Made by a program: the position numbers and the translations under genes. DNA of 64,000 nt from DATKRB01 sp035532415 (GTDB lineage: Bacteria > Actinomycetota > Acidimicrobiia > Acidimicrobiales > RAAP-2). The stretch spans positions 1 to 64,000 of the forward strand of contig DATKRB010000018.1 in assembly GCA_035532415.1 (NCBI GenBank), given 5' to 3'. Shown in pieces: positions 8,267-17,310 of this stretch. Every line of letters begins with the position of its first letter. Position 1 is the first letter of the stretch. Under the pieces are notes generated by a model, which was not told where the DNA came from, ran no database searches, and saw only the letters and a program-made list of their open reading frames with translations.

Positions 8267-8923
8267 GTGCAGGCCGATGGCAACTACCTCGTCCGTGTCG
8301 GCTCCCAGGAGGTGGAGGTCCCTCTGGTGACCATCACCGACGACCTCACCATCGCACTGTTGATCTCGGTGGACCTCGGGGTGACCTTCTCGGCGCGGGC
8401 CGGCGAGGAGCTCGCGGCCAAGCTCGCGCCGTTCGGCGCGGAGATCGTCGTCTCGGTGGCCACCATGGGTATACCGCTGGCCATCGAGGTCACCCGTTCC
8501 CTCGGCCTCGACGACTACGTGATCTTGCACAAGACCCCGAAGATCCACTTGGCCGACGCCATCGCCGAACCGGTGCAGTCCATCACCACGGCGACGCCCC
8601 AGCGGCTGCTGTTCGACCGGTCGCGATTGCCGGCGGTCGCCGGTCGCCGGGTCGCGGTGGTCGACGACGTGATCTCCACCGGAGGCTCCACGAAGGCGGC
8701 GCTGAACCTGTTGCGAAGCGTCGAAGCGGTCCCCGTGGCCGTCGGAACCCTCGTCACCGAGGGGACCCAGTGGCAGGACAACCTCGGGGAAGACACCCGA
8801 TTGGTGCAGGCCCTCGGATCGTTGCCCCTCTTCCGTCACGGTCCCGGCGGCGCATTGGTGGAGGACTGGGAAGACCGGTCGGGTCCGTCCCCGGCCGGCA
8901 CGCACGGCCCCGGCGCTGGTTGA
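8267..8923 (+). CDS. Type I phosphoribosyltransferase (purine salvage type)
   Basis: A 218-residue PRTase. The PRPP-binding motif VAVVDDVISTGGS occupies about residues 129-141, and SVATMGIPLA forms the earlier loop. Type I PRTases of the adenine/xanthine group join a free base to PRPP, releasing pyrophosphate. The last 30 residues are Gly/Pro-rich and probably disordered. It is convergent, with a 7-bp gap, with an NCS1 nucleobase permease, which supports a base-salvage role: import then ribosylation. Start GTG at 8267 fits the -10-like box. Which base is used cannot be told from sequence; a pyrimidine- or regulator-type PRTase is an alternative. Confidence 0.8.
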   Translation: MQADGNYLVRVGSQEVEVPLVTITDDLTIALLISVDLGVTFSARAGEELAAKLAPFGAEIVVSVATMGIPLAIEVTRSLGLDDYVILHKTPKIHLADAIAEPVQSITTATPQRLLFDRSRLPAVAGRRVAVVDDVISTGGSTKAALNLLRSVEAVPVAVGTLVTEGTQWQDNLGEDTRLVQALGSLPLFRHGPGGALVEDWEDRSGPSPAGTHGPGAG

Positions 8924-8930
8924 TGCCCGC

Positions 8931-10433
8931 TCAGGCCATTCCCGGTGGGCCCTCTGCGGGGAGCAGCAACCCCTGCCGTCTCGACTGATCTCGGACACCG
9001 CGCCATCCGAGGACGAGGTACACGAGGCCGCCGACACCGAGCCCCAAAAAGATGCTGAAGTCCGCGCCGAGGTCATGGGTGTCTCTCGTGGCGTAGGTGA
9101 CGGCGTTCAACCACGGTGGGATCGAAAAGGTGGCGGCGAGACCCGAGCACGCGGCGTACATGCCGGCGGCCTGGGCCACGACCGCCGGCCAGAAGATGCC
9201 GCCGCTGCGCCAGTAGAGGCCGCCCCGGTCCGTGCGTTGCAGCTCCGAGGGAACGTAACGGAAACCGCGCATCGCCCAGTCGATCAGGTAGATGGCGCAC
9301 CACGGGGCGATCCAGACGATCACCAGATCGACGAAGTCGGTCAGGTACCTGCTGAACGAGACGCTGAAGATGGCGTACATGGTGATGCCGAGGGCGATGA
9401 TGCAGTCGACCACGACGGCCTGGTACCGCTTGATCCGCACGCCCATCGCCTGCAGGGTGACCCCTGACGAGTAGAGGTCGAGGCTGTTGACGGCGAACAG
9501 CTGGATGATGGAGAAGACGAGGAAGACGGTGACGAACCACGCCGGGATGGCGCTCTGGTGGGCGAGGGGGAGGAACCCACCGGAACCGGTTCCGAGCCCG
9601 GTGATGAAGGTGCCCACCGTCGCGCCGAGCGTCATGATCAGGATCTCCGGCAAGGCCGTCCCGAGGAACACCCATCCGACGATGCCCATGCGCGACGCAT
9701 CGGGTGGGCAGTAGCGCGAATAGTCGTTGCCGCACTCGGCCCATCCGAGGCCGCTCAGCGTGATGGTGAAGGCCAGGCCGACCATGTAGGTCTGCCAATC
9801 GGCACCGTGGGCGACGCCGTTGACCGTCGCGTGGGGAATGGCGAACCCCAGCAGCACGGCGAAGAGGAGGACGAAGGGGATGACCAGTGCCCGGAGGGTC
9901 TTCACGATGGTTGCGTGGCCGAGGAAGGGGAGCACCCCTTGGATCAGCACGGCGACGAGGACGAAGGCCACCTTGGCCGGGTGGCCGGGGGAGAACCCTG
10001 CCTTCACCTGCAGTACCAACGCCGCCCCGACGATCAGGATGAGCCCCTCCACCTCAAAGCCGACCAGGGTCACCCAATTGAAGAGGGAGATGAGGCGCGA
10101 GCCGTTCGGTCCGTAGCCGGCCCGGTTGATGGCGAACACCGTCGTGCCGGCCTGGGGTCCCTGCAGCGAGCAGAGGCCCAGCAGGAGGTACGAGAGGTTG
10201 CCGATGACGATGAGGCTGAGCGCCTGGGCGAAGGTGAACCCGAAGGTCATCAGGATGGCCCCGTAAACGAAGTACTCCACCTGAACGCTGGCGCCGGCCC
10301 ACATGCCACCGAGGTCGCGCGGGCGCGCCCAACGCTCGTTCAGGGGGATGTGATCGATGCCGTGCTGCTCAACGTGGAACGGCAGGTCGGCACCGGGCAG
10401 CTGTTCGCGCGGCGTCTCCGTTGCGATGGCCAT
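8931..10433 (-). CDS. NCS1-family nucleobase/cation permease
   Basis: A 500-residue membrane protein with about 12 hydrophobic segments, starting after a short cytoplasmic tail (HIPLNERWARPRDLGGMWAG). This N-terminal block and the later GNDYSRYCP and NSLDLYSSG motifs are typical of nucleobase:cation symporter-1 proteins (cytosine, purine, uracil, allantoin or hydroxymethylpyrimidine uptake). The neighbouring phosphoribosyltransferase argues for a nucleobase. GGAG lies 5 nt before the ATG. Hydroxymethylpyrimidine transport (CytX) was considered because such genes carry a THI box, but no correctly oriented one is present. Confidence 0.85.
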   Translation of the reverse strand: MAIATETPREQLPGADLPFHVEQHGIDHIPLNERWARPRDLGGMWAGASVQVEYFVYGAILMTFGFTFAQALSLIVIGNLSYLLLGLCSLQGPQAGTTVFAINRAGYGPNGSRLISLFNWVTLVGFEVEGLILIVGAALVLQVKAGFSPGHPAKVAFVLVAVLIQGVLPFLGHATIVKTLRALVIPFVLLFAVLLGFAIPHATVNGVAHGADWQTYMVGLAFTITLSGLGWAECGNDYSRYCPPDASRMGIVGWVFLGTALPEILIMTLGATVGTFITGLGTGSGGFLPLAHQSAIPAWFVTVFLVFSIIQLFAVNSLDLYSSGVTLQAMGVRIKRYQAVVVDCIIALGITMYAIFSVSFSRYLTDFVDLVIVWIAPWCAIYLIDWAMRGFRYVPSELQRTDRGGLYWRSGGIFWPAVVAQAAGMYAACSGLAATFSIPPWLNAVTYATRDTHDLGADFSIFLGLGVGGLVYLVLGWRGVRDQSRRQGLLLPAEGPPGMA

Positions 10434-10629
10434 GGGTCTCCTGCTGGTTGGTGGGGTGCCCGGCCGAGACCCGGGTCGGGTTCACCGGCGGGACGTCGAT
10501 GCCCACACGATGCGTGCCGGGCGAGGAGCCGTCAAGCCGACGGCGCCGACGGCGGTCGAGGCCGGAGACCGTCGAGCCCTTCCACGCTCCGCCGACCCCC
10601 GCCCGGCCAGGAGGGTGGGGGTCGGGTGG
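10434..10629. other. Intergenic region with weak hairpin
   Basis: 196 bp between two minus-strand genes. At 10547-10574 an imperfect stem (CGACGGCGGTC against GACCGTCG) could end transcription of the ACT-domain gene. No U-tract follows. The rest holds no recognisable element. Confidence 0.35.
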
Positions 10630-11289
10630 TCACCAGCGCGGGCGACCGCCCGGAACGGGTTGCAGCGCCGACCAGACGCGATCGGCCACCCTGGCGAGCA
10701 TCTGCACCTCGCGTCGCTCGCGGCGACGGAACGGCGCCGGGCGCCCGACGAAGAAGCTCAGGCCGGCGGCCTCGAGATGTTCGGCCAGCACCCCGCTGCG
10801 GTCGGTTCGTCCATCGGCCGCGTCGGGGCGGGTCCCCTCGGCGAAGGCGGCGAGCCACGGAGCGGCCGGCACCACGCCCACCGAATGCACGGGCGTGCCT
10901 GTCGGTAGATCGCACAGGGTGGCCCAGTCGAGCTCGAAGAGCTCCTCTGCGAACCCCATCAGGGCACTCAACGCAGCCGCGGAGTTGGCCGTCTCGAAGA
11001 TCGCCAGTGCCGCCGACATGACCTTCAGGTACCGCTCCTCCTCGTCCGGTCCGACCGACCGGACGTCCTCGACGCCCGCGCCCTCCACCGATTGGATCTG
11101 TCGGCACATCCCGTCCACCAGGCCGACGTCGGGGAGCTCGACCGTCAGCTCGTCCACGGCCACCCCGCCCGCCCTTTCGAGGACTTCGAGGCCGACGACG
11201 TTCCCCAGGATCCCGCCGATGCGGGTGGCGACCGCGCCGAGCACGCCCGGCCGGTCGGGCACCCAGATCCGTACCGTGACCCGCTCCAT
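10630..11289 (-). CDS. ACT-domain protein
   Basis: A 219-residue cytosolic protein. Residues 1-75 form an ACT-type fold: VTVRIWVPDRPGVLGAVA, then a glycine-containing turn GGILGNVVGLEV and a second beta strand. ACT domains bind small ligands, usually amino acids. The C-terminal two-thirds is an alpha/beta region (ALAIFETANSAAALSALMG, then WATLCDLP and FVGRPAPFRRRE) that looks like a small-molecule-binding GAF-like module, though I cannot name it with certainty. GGGAGGAG stands directly against the ATG. It is divergent from the ABC exporter operon. A role as an allosteric sensor is inference. Confidence 0.75.
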   Translation of the reverse strand: MERVTVRIWVPDRPGVLGAVATRIGGILGNVVGLEVLERAGGVAVDELTVELPDVGLVDGMCRQIQSVEGAGVEDVRSVGPDEEERYLKVMSAALAIFETANSAAALSALMGFAEELFELDWATLCDLPTGTPVHSVGVVPAAPWLAAFAEGTRPDAADGRTDRSGVLAEHLEAAGLSFFVGRPAPFRRRERREVQMLARVADRVWSALQPVPGGRPRW

Positions 11290-11350
11290 CTCCTCCCTCG
11301 GCTCTCTCGACGCTGACGTTGTCGTCGCCCCTGCAGGATCCCACCCCGAT

Positions 11351-11380
11351 GTTTCGCAGGGGTTTCCGGCACGCGAAACC
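11351..11380. promoter_or_regulatory. Overlapping alternative inverted repeats
   Basis: GTTTCGC (11351-11357) can pair with GCGAAAC (11373-11379), and GGTTTC (11361-11366) can pair with GAAACC (11375-11380). The two stems share the right arm and exclude each other. They lie in the divergent gap between the ACT-domain gene and the ABC operon, so they could be an operator or a leader switch. Confidence 0.35.
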
Positions 11381-11469
11381 TTGTGAGCGGGTATCGGGGA
11401 CGGCGAGCCGGGCGGCGACGCCGATCGTCCGGCCAGCCGGCCTCGGATGACAGGTAGCGTGTCCCGGCG

Positions 11470-12474
11470 GTGCGACCGTTTCGAGCTCCGTCGCCGGTCC
11501 CCGGCCGATCCGGCTCGCCCGCCGTCCGCCCGGCGGCCGGCCCGCAGGGTGCCGAGCCGCTCGTCTGGGCGAGGGGTCTGGTGAAGCGTTTCGGGGAGAC
11601 GGCGGCGGTCGACGGGGTGGACTTCGACATCGCCCGAGGGGAGTCCTTCGGGTTCCTGGGTCCCAACGGCGCGGGCAAGACCTCCACCATGCGGATGATC
11701 GCGTGCATGTCTCCGGTCAGCGAGGGGACGTTGCGGGTGCTCGGCATGGACCCCGCCCGGCAGGGCTCGGCCATTCGCTCCCGCATCGGGCTCGTCCCCC
11801 AGGAGGACACGCTCGACCTGGAGCTGACCGTGCTCGACAACCTGATGATCTACGGGCGCTATTTCGATCTTCCCAAGTCCGTGATCCGCCGGCGGGCCGA
11901 CCGCCTGCTCGAGTTCGCCCAGCTGGCCGACCGTGCCGGCGAAAAGGTCGACCCGCTGTCCGGCGGCATGAAGCGGCGGTTGACCATCGCCCGTTCGCTG
12001 GTCTCCGAGCCCGATCTGCTGATCCTCGACGAGCCCACCACCGGTCTGGACCCGCAGGCTCGGCACCTGCTGTGGGACCGCCTCTACCGGCTCAAGCACG
12101 ATGGCGTGACCCTGGTCATCACCACCCACTACATGGACGAGGCGGAGCAGCTCTGCGACCGCCTGGCGGTGATGGACCACGGGCGGTTCGCCGCGCTGGG
12201 GACGCCACGCGAGCTCATCGACCGCTACTCCACCCGCGAGGTGGTCGAGCTGCGGTTCCGGCCGGGTGAGCACGAGGCCGTCGTCGAACTGGTCCGGGAC
12301 CTGGCCGCTCGACCCGAGGTCCTTCCCGACCGGCTCCTCCTGTACACCGACGACGGCGACGGGACGCTGGCGGAGGTGCACCGGCGGGGCGTGCGGCCTC
12401 TGAACGCGTTGGTGAGGCGTTCGACGCTCGAGGACGTCTTCCTCCACCTGACCGGCCGCACCCTCGTCGACTGA
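11470..12474 (+). CDS. ABC-2 exporter ATP-binding protein (DrrA/NodI type)
   Basis: A 334-residue nucleotide-binding subunit. Walker A GPNGAGKT is near 65-72, Q-loop LVPQED, signature LSGGMKRRL, Walker B LLILDEPTTGLDP and H-loop ITTHYMDEAEQL. The C-terminal extension after the ATPase fold is that of DAN-subfamily exporters (daunorubicin resistance, NodI). The two membrane subunits follow on the same strand, giving an operon for export of a lipid, polysaccharide or drug. The GTG at 11470 is the earliest start; the core begins only near residue 30, after a Pro/Ala-rich stretch, so a later start is possible. The substrate is unknown. Confidence 0.93.
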   Translation: MRPFRAPSPVPGRSGSPAVRPAAGPQGAEPLVWARGLVKRFGETAAVDGVDFDIARGESFGFLGPNGAGKTSTMRMIACMSPVSEGTLRVLGMDPARQGSAIRSRIGLVPQEDTLDLELTVLDNLMIYGRYFDLPKSVIRRRADRLLEFAQLADRAGEKVDPLSGGMKRRLTIARSLVSEPDLLILDEPTTGLDPQARHLLWDRLYRLKHDGVTLVITTHYMDEAEQLCDRLAVMDHGRFAALGTPRELIDRYSTREVVELRFRPGEHEAVVELVRDLAARPEVLPDRLLLYTDDGDGTLAEVHRRGVRPLNALVRRSTLEDVFLHLTGRTLVD

Positions 12475-12487
12475 CCGCGAGGTGTCG

Positions 12488-13333
12488 ATGGCCGTCGGTA
12501 CCGCCCCGCCCCTTCCCGCTCCGCCGGATCGACCGTCCCCGGGCGGCCCGGCGCGCCGGCGCGGCCGCCCGCGCTGGGCCCGGGCGCTCGGCTACTACGC
12601 CTATTCCTACAAGCGCACCTGGCGGAGCTCGGTCACCACCAGCTTCCTGTACCCGATCCTGTACCTGGCGGCCATGGGGGTCGGCCTGGGCAGCCTGGTC
12701 GACAAGCACTCGCATGCGGTCGGGGGGGTGTCGTACATCGAGTTCCTTGCGCCGGGCCTGCTGGCGGCGACGGCGATGCAGGTGGCCGGCAACGAGTCGA
12801 TGTACCCGGTGCTGGCCGCCATCAAATGGGTCGGTACGTACTTCGCCATGCTGGCCTCGCCGCTGCGGGTGGTGGACCTTCTGTTCGGCCACCTGGCCTG
12901 GATCGCCCTGCGCCTCGTCCTGGTCTCCGGCATCTACCTGGGGGTGATGGCCGCGTTCGGCACGGTTCTGTCGCCGCTCGCCGTCCTCGCGCTCCCGGCG
13001 GCCGTCCTCACCGGCCTGGCCTTCGCCGCACCGATCTCGGCGTTCGCCGCCACGCAGGACAACGACACCGGGTTCATCACGATCTACCGCTTCGGGCTGA
13101 TCCCGCTGTTCCTGTTCTCGGGCACGTTCTTCCCCGTCTCCCAGCTGCCGGTCTGGCTCGAGCCGGTCGCCTACGCCACGCCGCTCTACCACGGGGTGGC
13201 GTTGTGCCGGGCGTTCACCCTGGGCCAGGCGCACTGGTGGCCGGCGGTGGGTGACGCGCTCTACCTGCTGGCGTTCCTGATCGTCGGTTCGGTGGTGGCG
13301 AGGTCCACCTACGAGAGGCGGTTGATCGTATGA
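12488..13333 (+). CDS. ABC-2 exporter permease, first subunit
   Basis: A 281-residue ABC-2 membrane protein with six hydrophobic segments after an Arg-rich cytoplasmic N-terminus. The block LFLFSGTFFPVSQLPVWLEP before the last helices is typical of NodJ/DrrB permeases. GAGG at 12479-12482 favours the ATG at 12488 over the GTG at 12482. It follows the ATPase gene by 13 bp, and its stop overlaps the next start (ATGA). Confidence 0.9.
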   Translation: MAVGTAPPLPAPPDRPSPGGPARRRGRPRWARALGYYAYSYKRTWRSSVTTSFLYPILYLAAMGVGLGSLVDKHSHAVGGVSYIEFLAPGLLAATAMQVAGNESMYPVLAAIKWVGTYFAMLASPLRVVDLLFGHLAWIALRLVLVSGIYLGVMAAFGTVLSPLAVLALPAAVLTGLAFAAPISAFAATQDNDTGFITIYRFGLIPLFLFSGTFFPVSQLPVWLEPVAYATPLYHGVALCRAFTLGQAHWWPAVGDALYLLAFLIVGSVVARSTYERRLIV

Positions 13334-14172
13334 GTGCCACGGACCACCTGAGCGCGAGCAACCCGCCCGCGCCGTCCATCCCGCTCCGGATCACCCCGTT
13401 CGCCCTCCTCGGAGGCCGCCGGGCCGGGCGGCTGGTCGAACGCAACGTCCTCGTGTACCGCCGGCAATGGGTCTTCGTCGTGTCGGGGTTCTTCGAGCCG
13501 TTCTTCTACCTTCTCTCGATCGGGGTGGGTCTCAACCACCTGGTCGGTGGCGTGACGGTGGGGGGCCGGACCGTGGCCTACACGGATTTCGTGGCCCCCG
13601 GACTGCTCGCCGCGGCGGCGATGAACGGCGCGATGTTCGACGCCACGTTCGGGATCTTCTTCAAGCTGAAGATCGCCAAGACCTACGACGCCATCCTCTC
13701 CACGCCGCTCGACGTGGGCGACGTCGCCGTCGGCGAGCTCGCCTGGGCGCTCATCCGGGGCTCCTTGTACTCGGGGGCCTTCATCGTGGTGATGGCGGTG
13801 CTGGGTTACGTGGTCTCTCCCTGGGCCGTCCTGTGCTTCCCGGGGGCGGTCCTGATCAGCGCCGCCTTCGCCGCCGCGGGCATGGCCGGAACGTCGTACA
13901 TGCGGAGCTGGCAGGACTTCGACTTCGTCTCCCTGGCCATCCTCCCGCTGTTCCTGTTCTCCGCCACCTTCTACCCGCTCACCGTCTACCCGGACTGGCT
14001 CCAGCTCGTCGTCCGGGCGACCCCGCTGTACCAGGGGGTGGCCTTGCTGCGGGGGCTCGACCTCGGGATCTTCGGCTGGTCCCTGGTGGGCCATGTCGTC
14101 TACCTGGCGGCGATGGGCGTGATCGGGCTGCGGGTGACCGCGCGCCGGCTGGCCCTGCTCCTCCTCCCCTGA
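13330..14172 (+). CDS. ABC-2 exporter permease, second subunit
   Basis: A 280-residue membrane protein homologous to the preceding permease, again with six hydrophobic stretches and the block LFLFSATFYPLTVYPDWLQ. The ATGA overlap with the previous gene implies translational coupling. Two different permease chains per one ATPase gene suggest a heterodimeric channel with a homodimeric ATPase. No regulator or substrate-linked gene is in the operon. Confidence 0.9.
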   Translation: MSATDHLSASNPPAPSIPLRITPFALLGGRRAGRLVERNVLVYRRQWVFVVSGFFEPFFYLLSIGVGLNHLVGGVTVGGRTVAYTDFVAPGLLAAAAMNGAMFDATFGIFFKLKIAKTYDAILSTPLDVGDVAVGELAWALIRGSLYSGAFIVVMAVLGYVVSPWAVLCFPGAVLISAAFAAAGMAGTSYMRSWQDFDFVSLAILPLFLFSATFYPLTVYPDWLQLVVRATPLYQGVALLRGLDLGIFGWSLVGHVVYLAAMGVIGLRVTARRLALLLLP

Positions 14173-14181
14173 CCCGTCCCG

Positions 14182-14187
14182 TAACCT
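14182..14187 (+). promoter_or_regulatory. -10 box (TAACCT) of nitroreductase gene
   Basis: TAACCT stands 8 nt before the ATG at 14196, right after the ABC operon. It suggests an own, nearly leaderless promoter instead of read-through. Confidence 0.4.
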
Positions 14188-14195
14188 GGCCGGCA

Positions 14196-14828
14196 ATGAC
14201 GACGACGGACCTTGCCACGATCGACCACCTGCTCACGACGACCCGGGCGGTCCGGAAGCGCCTCGATCTCTCCCGGCCGGTCCCCCGCGAGGTCGTCCTC
14301 GACTGCATCCGTCTCGCCAACCAGGCTCCGACGGGCACGAACGCCCAGACCTGGCGCTGGATCGTGGTGACCGACCCCGATGTCCGCTCGGCGCTCGGCA
14401 CCCTCTACCGGGACCGTCCGCCACAGCGGGAGGGGCCGAACCCCGCCCCCGTGGTGGAGGACACTCCGGGGAACCGAAGGATGTTGGAGTCCACCCAGTA
14501 CCTCACCGACCACATCCACGAGGTCCCCGTCCTCGTGGTGCCCTGCGCCCAGGAGGTGGGCGGTGCGGCCGGTTGGCAGCCCTCCATCTACCCCGCGGTG
14601 TGGAGCTTCATGCTGGCCCTCCGGAGCCGGGGGCTCGGATCGTGCCTCACGACGTCGCACCTGTACCGCAAGGACGAGGCCGCCGAGCTGCTGGGCGTCC
14701 CCGCAGGCTTCGCCCAGGCCTGCCTCGTGCCGGTCGCCTACTTCACCGGGGACGACTTCCGACCGGCCGACCGCCGCCCCGCCGAGGAGGTCACCTATTG
14801 GGACCACTGGGGCAAGACCGACCTCTGA
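14196..14828 (+). CDS. Nitroreductase-family flavoprotein
   Basis: A 210-residue FMN-dependent oxidoreductase fold. The first FMN-contact motif is RAVRKRLD near 18-25, followed by ANQAPTGTNAQTWRW (family form: APSGxNxQPW) and by GLGSCLTT near the C-terminal third. These enzymes reduce nitroaromatics, quinones or enones with NAD(P)H as dimers. It lies 23 bp after the exporter operon on the same strand but has its own -10 box. The physiological substrate is not indicated. Confidence 0.88.
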   Translation: MTTTDLATIDHLLTTTRAVRKRLDLSRPVPREVVLDCIRLANQAPTGTNAQTWRWIVVTDPDVRSALGTLYRDRPPQREGPNPAPVVEDTPGNRRMLESTQYLTDHIHEVPVLVVPCAQEVGGAAGWQPSIYPAVWSFMLALRSRGLGSCLTTSHLYRKDEAAELLGVPAGFAQACLVPVAYFTGDDFRPADRRPAEEVTYWDHWGKTDL

Positions 14829-14870
14829 GCGGACGCCGCCCACGGCGCCCCTGCCCCCCTGCCCCCCGGC

Positions 14871-15560
14871 TCATCTACCGCGCTCCTGCAGCGCCGCGAC
14901 CCAGTCCCGCACGGCCTCGGCGGTGGCTTCGTCCTTGCGCCGGAGCCCGTGGTCACCGCCTTGGAGCCAGACGTGGGTGACCGGTCCGGGGATGGCGGCG
15001 GTCGCGGCCTCGAGCTCTTCGGGGGTCCCGAACGCGTCCGTGGTCCCCGAGACGAACAGGCACGGCACCTCGATGTCGGGGAAGTGGTCGGTCCTCGGCT
15101 GTCCGGGCTTGCCAGGCGGGTGCAGCGGATAGCTGACGAGGATGAGCGCGGCGGCGGGGAACCCTTCGGCCACCGCCATCGAGCACATCCGCCCGCCCAT
15201 CGACCGCCCGCCCAGCGCGATCCGGTCGGGTCCGACACCGAGACGGTCGGCCAGGGCCCTCGCCGCGTCGACGACGGTGGCTATCAGCACGGGCGGGCGG
15301 TCGGGAGCGCGCCGCCCGGCCAGCCGGTACGCGAAGTCGACCCGGTCGACGGCGATCCCCTCGGCGGCGAGCGCCCGGTCGATCGACACGAGGGCGGTGT
15401 GGTCGCGTCCCGCCCCCGCGCCGGGGGTCAGCACCACTCCCCGTACCGGTCGTCCCCGGGCCGTTCCCGCCGCGGGCGCCGGCCGCCCCGCCGCCGCGCG
15501 TGGTCGACGTTCCCCCGCTCCGGGTGATCGAGACCCGCGCGAACCCTCTGGTGAGCTCAT
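14871..15560 (-). CDS. Alpha/beta hydrolase (KANL3/Tex30-like, dienelactone-hydrolase type)
   Basis: A 229-residue hydrolase. VLTPGAGAGRDH is the oxyanion strand, GGRSMGGRM the nucleophile elbow with catalytic Ser, SGTTDAFGTPEEL holds the acid, and GGDHGLR the His. The first 35 residues are Arg/Ala-rich and probably flexible. The frame is open to 15776, but the extension is low-complexity, and ATG at 15560 is the natural start. The gene is convergent with the nitroreductase and divergent from the CaiB-type gene. Substrate unknown. Confidence 0.82.
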   Translation of the reverse strand: MSSPEGSRGSRSPGAGERRPRAAAGRPAPAAGTARGRPVRGVVLTPGAGAGRDHTALVSIDRALAAEGIAVDRVDFAYRLAGRRAPDRPPVLIATVVDAARALADRLGVGPDRIALGGRSMGGRMCSMAVAEGFPAAALILVSYPLHPPGKPGQPRTDHFPDIEVPCLFVSGTTDAFGTPEELEAATAAIPGPVTHVWLQGGDHGLRRKDEATAEAVRDWVAALQERGR

Positions 15561-15714
15561 ACGGCCGGTGTCGTTCGGGTCCGTCGTCGGGTGTGCAACG
15601 CTTGACGTCCTATCGAAAGGGTGGCCGATGGAGCTCGGGTTGAGGCAGGTGGCGACCTCCACCGGCCCCGACCGCGGAACGATACCGGTCGGTTGATCCT
15701 TCGTGGAGGACGCG

Positions 15715-17310
15715 GTGCCCGCCCGGTCGCCCGTGACCCCGCTCGCCGGCATCCGGTTCGTCGAGATGGGCGGCAATCCGGCCGCGTCCTATGCCGGACG
15801 GCTGCTGCTGCTGTTGGGGGCCGAGGTCGTGAAGCTGGCGCCGCCCGGCCCACCCGCGCCGCTCGACGCGCTCGATGCCGGCAAGCTCGTTCACGGTGGG
15901 GGGAGCGGGTTCGACCGGGAGGCTTGGCGGGAGGTGCCGGCCGCCGCGGTCATCGACGGCACGGGCCGGCCTGCGACGCCAGGCCACTCCTGCCCCGTCG
16001 TGCCGGCCCCGCCGGTCGGATCGGCGGCCGAGGAGTGGGCCGCCTCGGGGGCGATGGCCCTCACCGATCCGCGGGGCCGCGGCATGCCGGCGGTCCCCGG
16101 CGCGGCGGCCATCGCCATGCGCGGCGCGGCCCTGGCCCTGCGGGTGCTGGCCGCCTGCCGGGGGTACGACCTGGTGGTCGACGGACCGGCTCTGCTCGGT
16201 GAGCGCGCCGCGCTGCTCGGGCTGGGAGCGGGCGCCGGGGACGTGTCGGCCTCGGGGTACTCGCACCTGGTGCGCGCCGCCGACGGTTGGCTGGCCGTGA
16301 CCCTCAACCGACCGAGCGATCTCGGGCTCCTGCCGGCGTGGCTCGAACGTCCGACACCGCTCGGCCTCGCCGATCTGAGGACGGTGGCCTCAGGCCGGAT
16401 GGCGGGGCCCCTCGCCGATCGCGCGCAGCTGCTCGGGATCCCCGCCGCTGCCGTGGGCCCGCCGCCCGCGGGGGGGGACGAGCAGCTCGCCGCCCGCGGA
16501 CAGGTCTGGCCTCCGGCGCCCTGGCTCGTCGACGGCCGCGTCCCGTCGATCCGGGCCGAACCTCCCGTCCCGGAGCTGGGCCCGCTCCCGCCTTCTCGCA
16601 CGGTGTCGCGCCGCGTGCCCCTGGTCGTCGACCTGAGTGCCCTGTGGGCGGGGCCGCTCGCCACGTCCCTCCTGCCGGCGGCGGGCTGCCGGGTGGTGAA
16701 GGTGGAGGACCCGGGCCGGGCCGACAGCACGAGATCGGGGCCGGTGGCGTTCTTCGACCTGCTCAACGGCGGGAAGGAGAGCGTGGCGGTGCCGTTCACC
16801 CCCGACGGGCCTCTCGCCGCCCTGGTGGCGTCCGCGGACGTCGTGGTGGAGGCCTCGCGGCCGCGGGCCATGGAGCAGCTCGGGATCGGGCCGGTGCCCC
16901 ACCAGCTCTGGGCCAGCCTCACCGGGTACGGGAGGACCGGGCCGTGGCGGCAGCGGGTGGCGCTCGGTGACGACGCGGCCGCCGCAGGGGGGTTGGTGGC
17001 CCGGGACGGGCCGCACGGGCCCCCGCTGTTCTGCGGCGACGCCGCGGCCGACCCCCTGACCGGCCTGCACGCTGCCGTCGCCATCCTCGCCGGCGTCGTC
17101 GGGAGCTTCCGCGGGACGCTCGACCTCGCGATGCGCGAGGTCGTGGGCCACGCCGTCGGCCGGGCGGGGGCGATCGGCTCCGCAACCCCGGGAGCACCCG
17201 GGGCTCCGGGAGGGGAACCCCCGGCGGCGGCACCGCCCCGGGCCCGGAGACCGAGCGCCGCCGGCCCGGAACTGGGTCGCGACACCGTCGCCGTGCTCGC
17301 CTCGCTGTGA
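15715..17310 (+). CDS. CaiB/BaiF-type CoA-transferase-like protein, double domain
   Basis: A 531-residue protein that contains the class III CoA-transferase N-terminal fold twice: first PLAGIRFVEMGG with LLLLLGAEVVKL near residues 9-45, then VPLVVDLSALWAGPLATS with GCRVVKVEDP near 300-335. The typical SLTGYGRTGPW block follows the second copy. Normal family members have about 400 residues and one such fold. The first half is degenerate and shows no clear active-site Asp, so it may be structural. Start GTG at 15715 has GGAGG at 15705-15709; GTG at 15703 is in frame too. Its last codon overlaps the amidohydrolase start (GTGA). A CoA transferase or racemase reaction is likely for the second half only. 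Confidence 0.78.
   Translation: MPARSPVTPLAGIRFVEMGGNPAASYAGRLLLLLGAEVVKLAPPGPPAPLDALDAGKLVHGGGSGFDREAWREVPAAAVIDGTGRPATPGHSCPVVPAPPVGSAAEEWAASGAMALTDPRGRGMPAVPGAAAIAMRGAALALRVLAACRGYDLVVDGPALLGERAALLGLGAGAGDVSASGYSHLVRAADGWLAVTLNRPSDLGLLPAWLERPTPLGLADLRTVASGRMAGPLADRAQLLGIPAAAVGPPPAGGDEQLAARGQVWPPAPWLVDGRVPSIRAEPPVPELGPLPPSRTVSRRVPLVVDLSALWAGPLATSLLPAAGCRVVKVEDPGRADSTRSGPVAFFDLLNGGKESVAVPFTPDGPLAALVASADVVVEASRPRAMEQLGIGPVPHQLWASLTGYGRTGPWRQRVALGDDAAAAGGLVARDGPHGPPLFCGDAAADPLTGLHAAVAILAGVVGSFRGTLDLAMREVVGHAVGRAGAIGSATPGAPGAPGGEPPAAAPPRARRPSAAGPELGRDTVAVLASL

Noticed and set aside
10453..10500. THI-box-like sequence (GGGGTGCC then CGAGAC) next to the NCS1 permease gene
   Set aside because: It reads on the plus strand while the permease is on the minus strand, and the CTGA and GGGTAAT-like parts of the TPP aptamer are missing.
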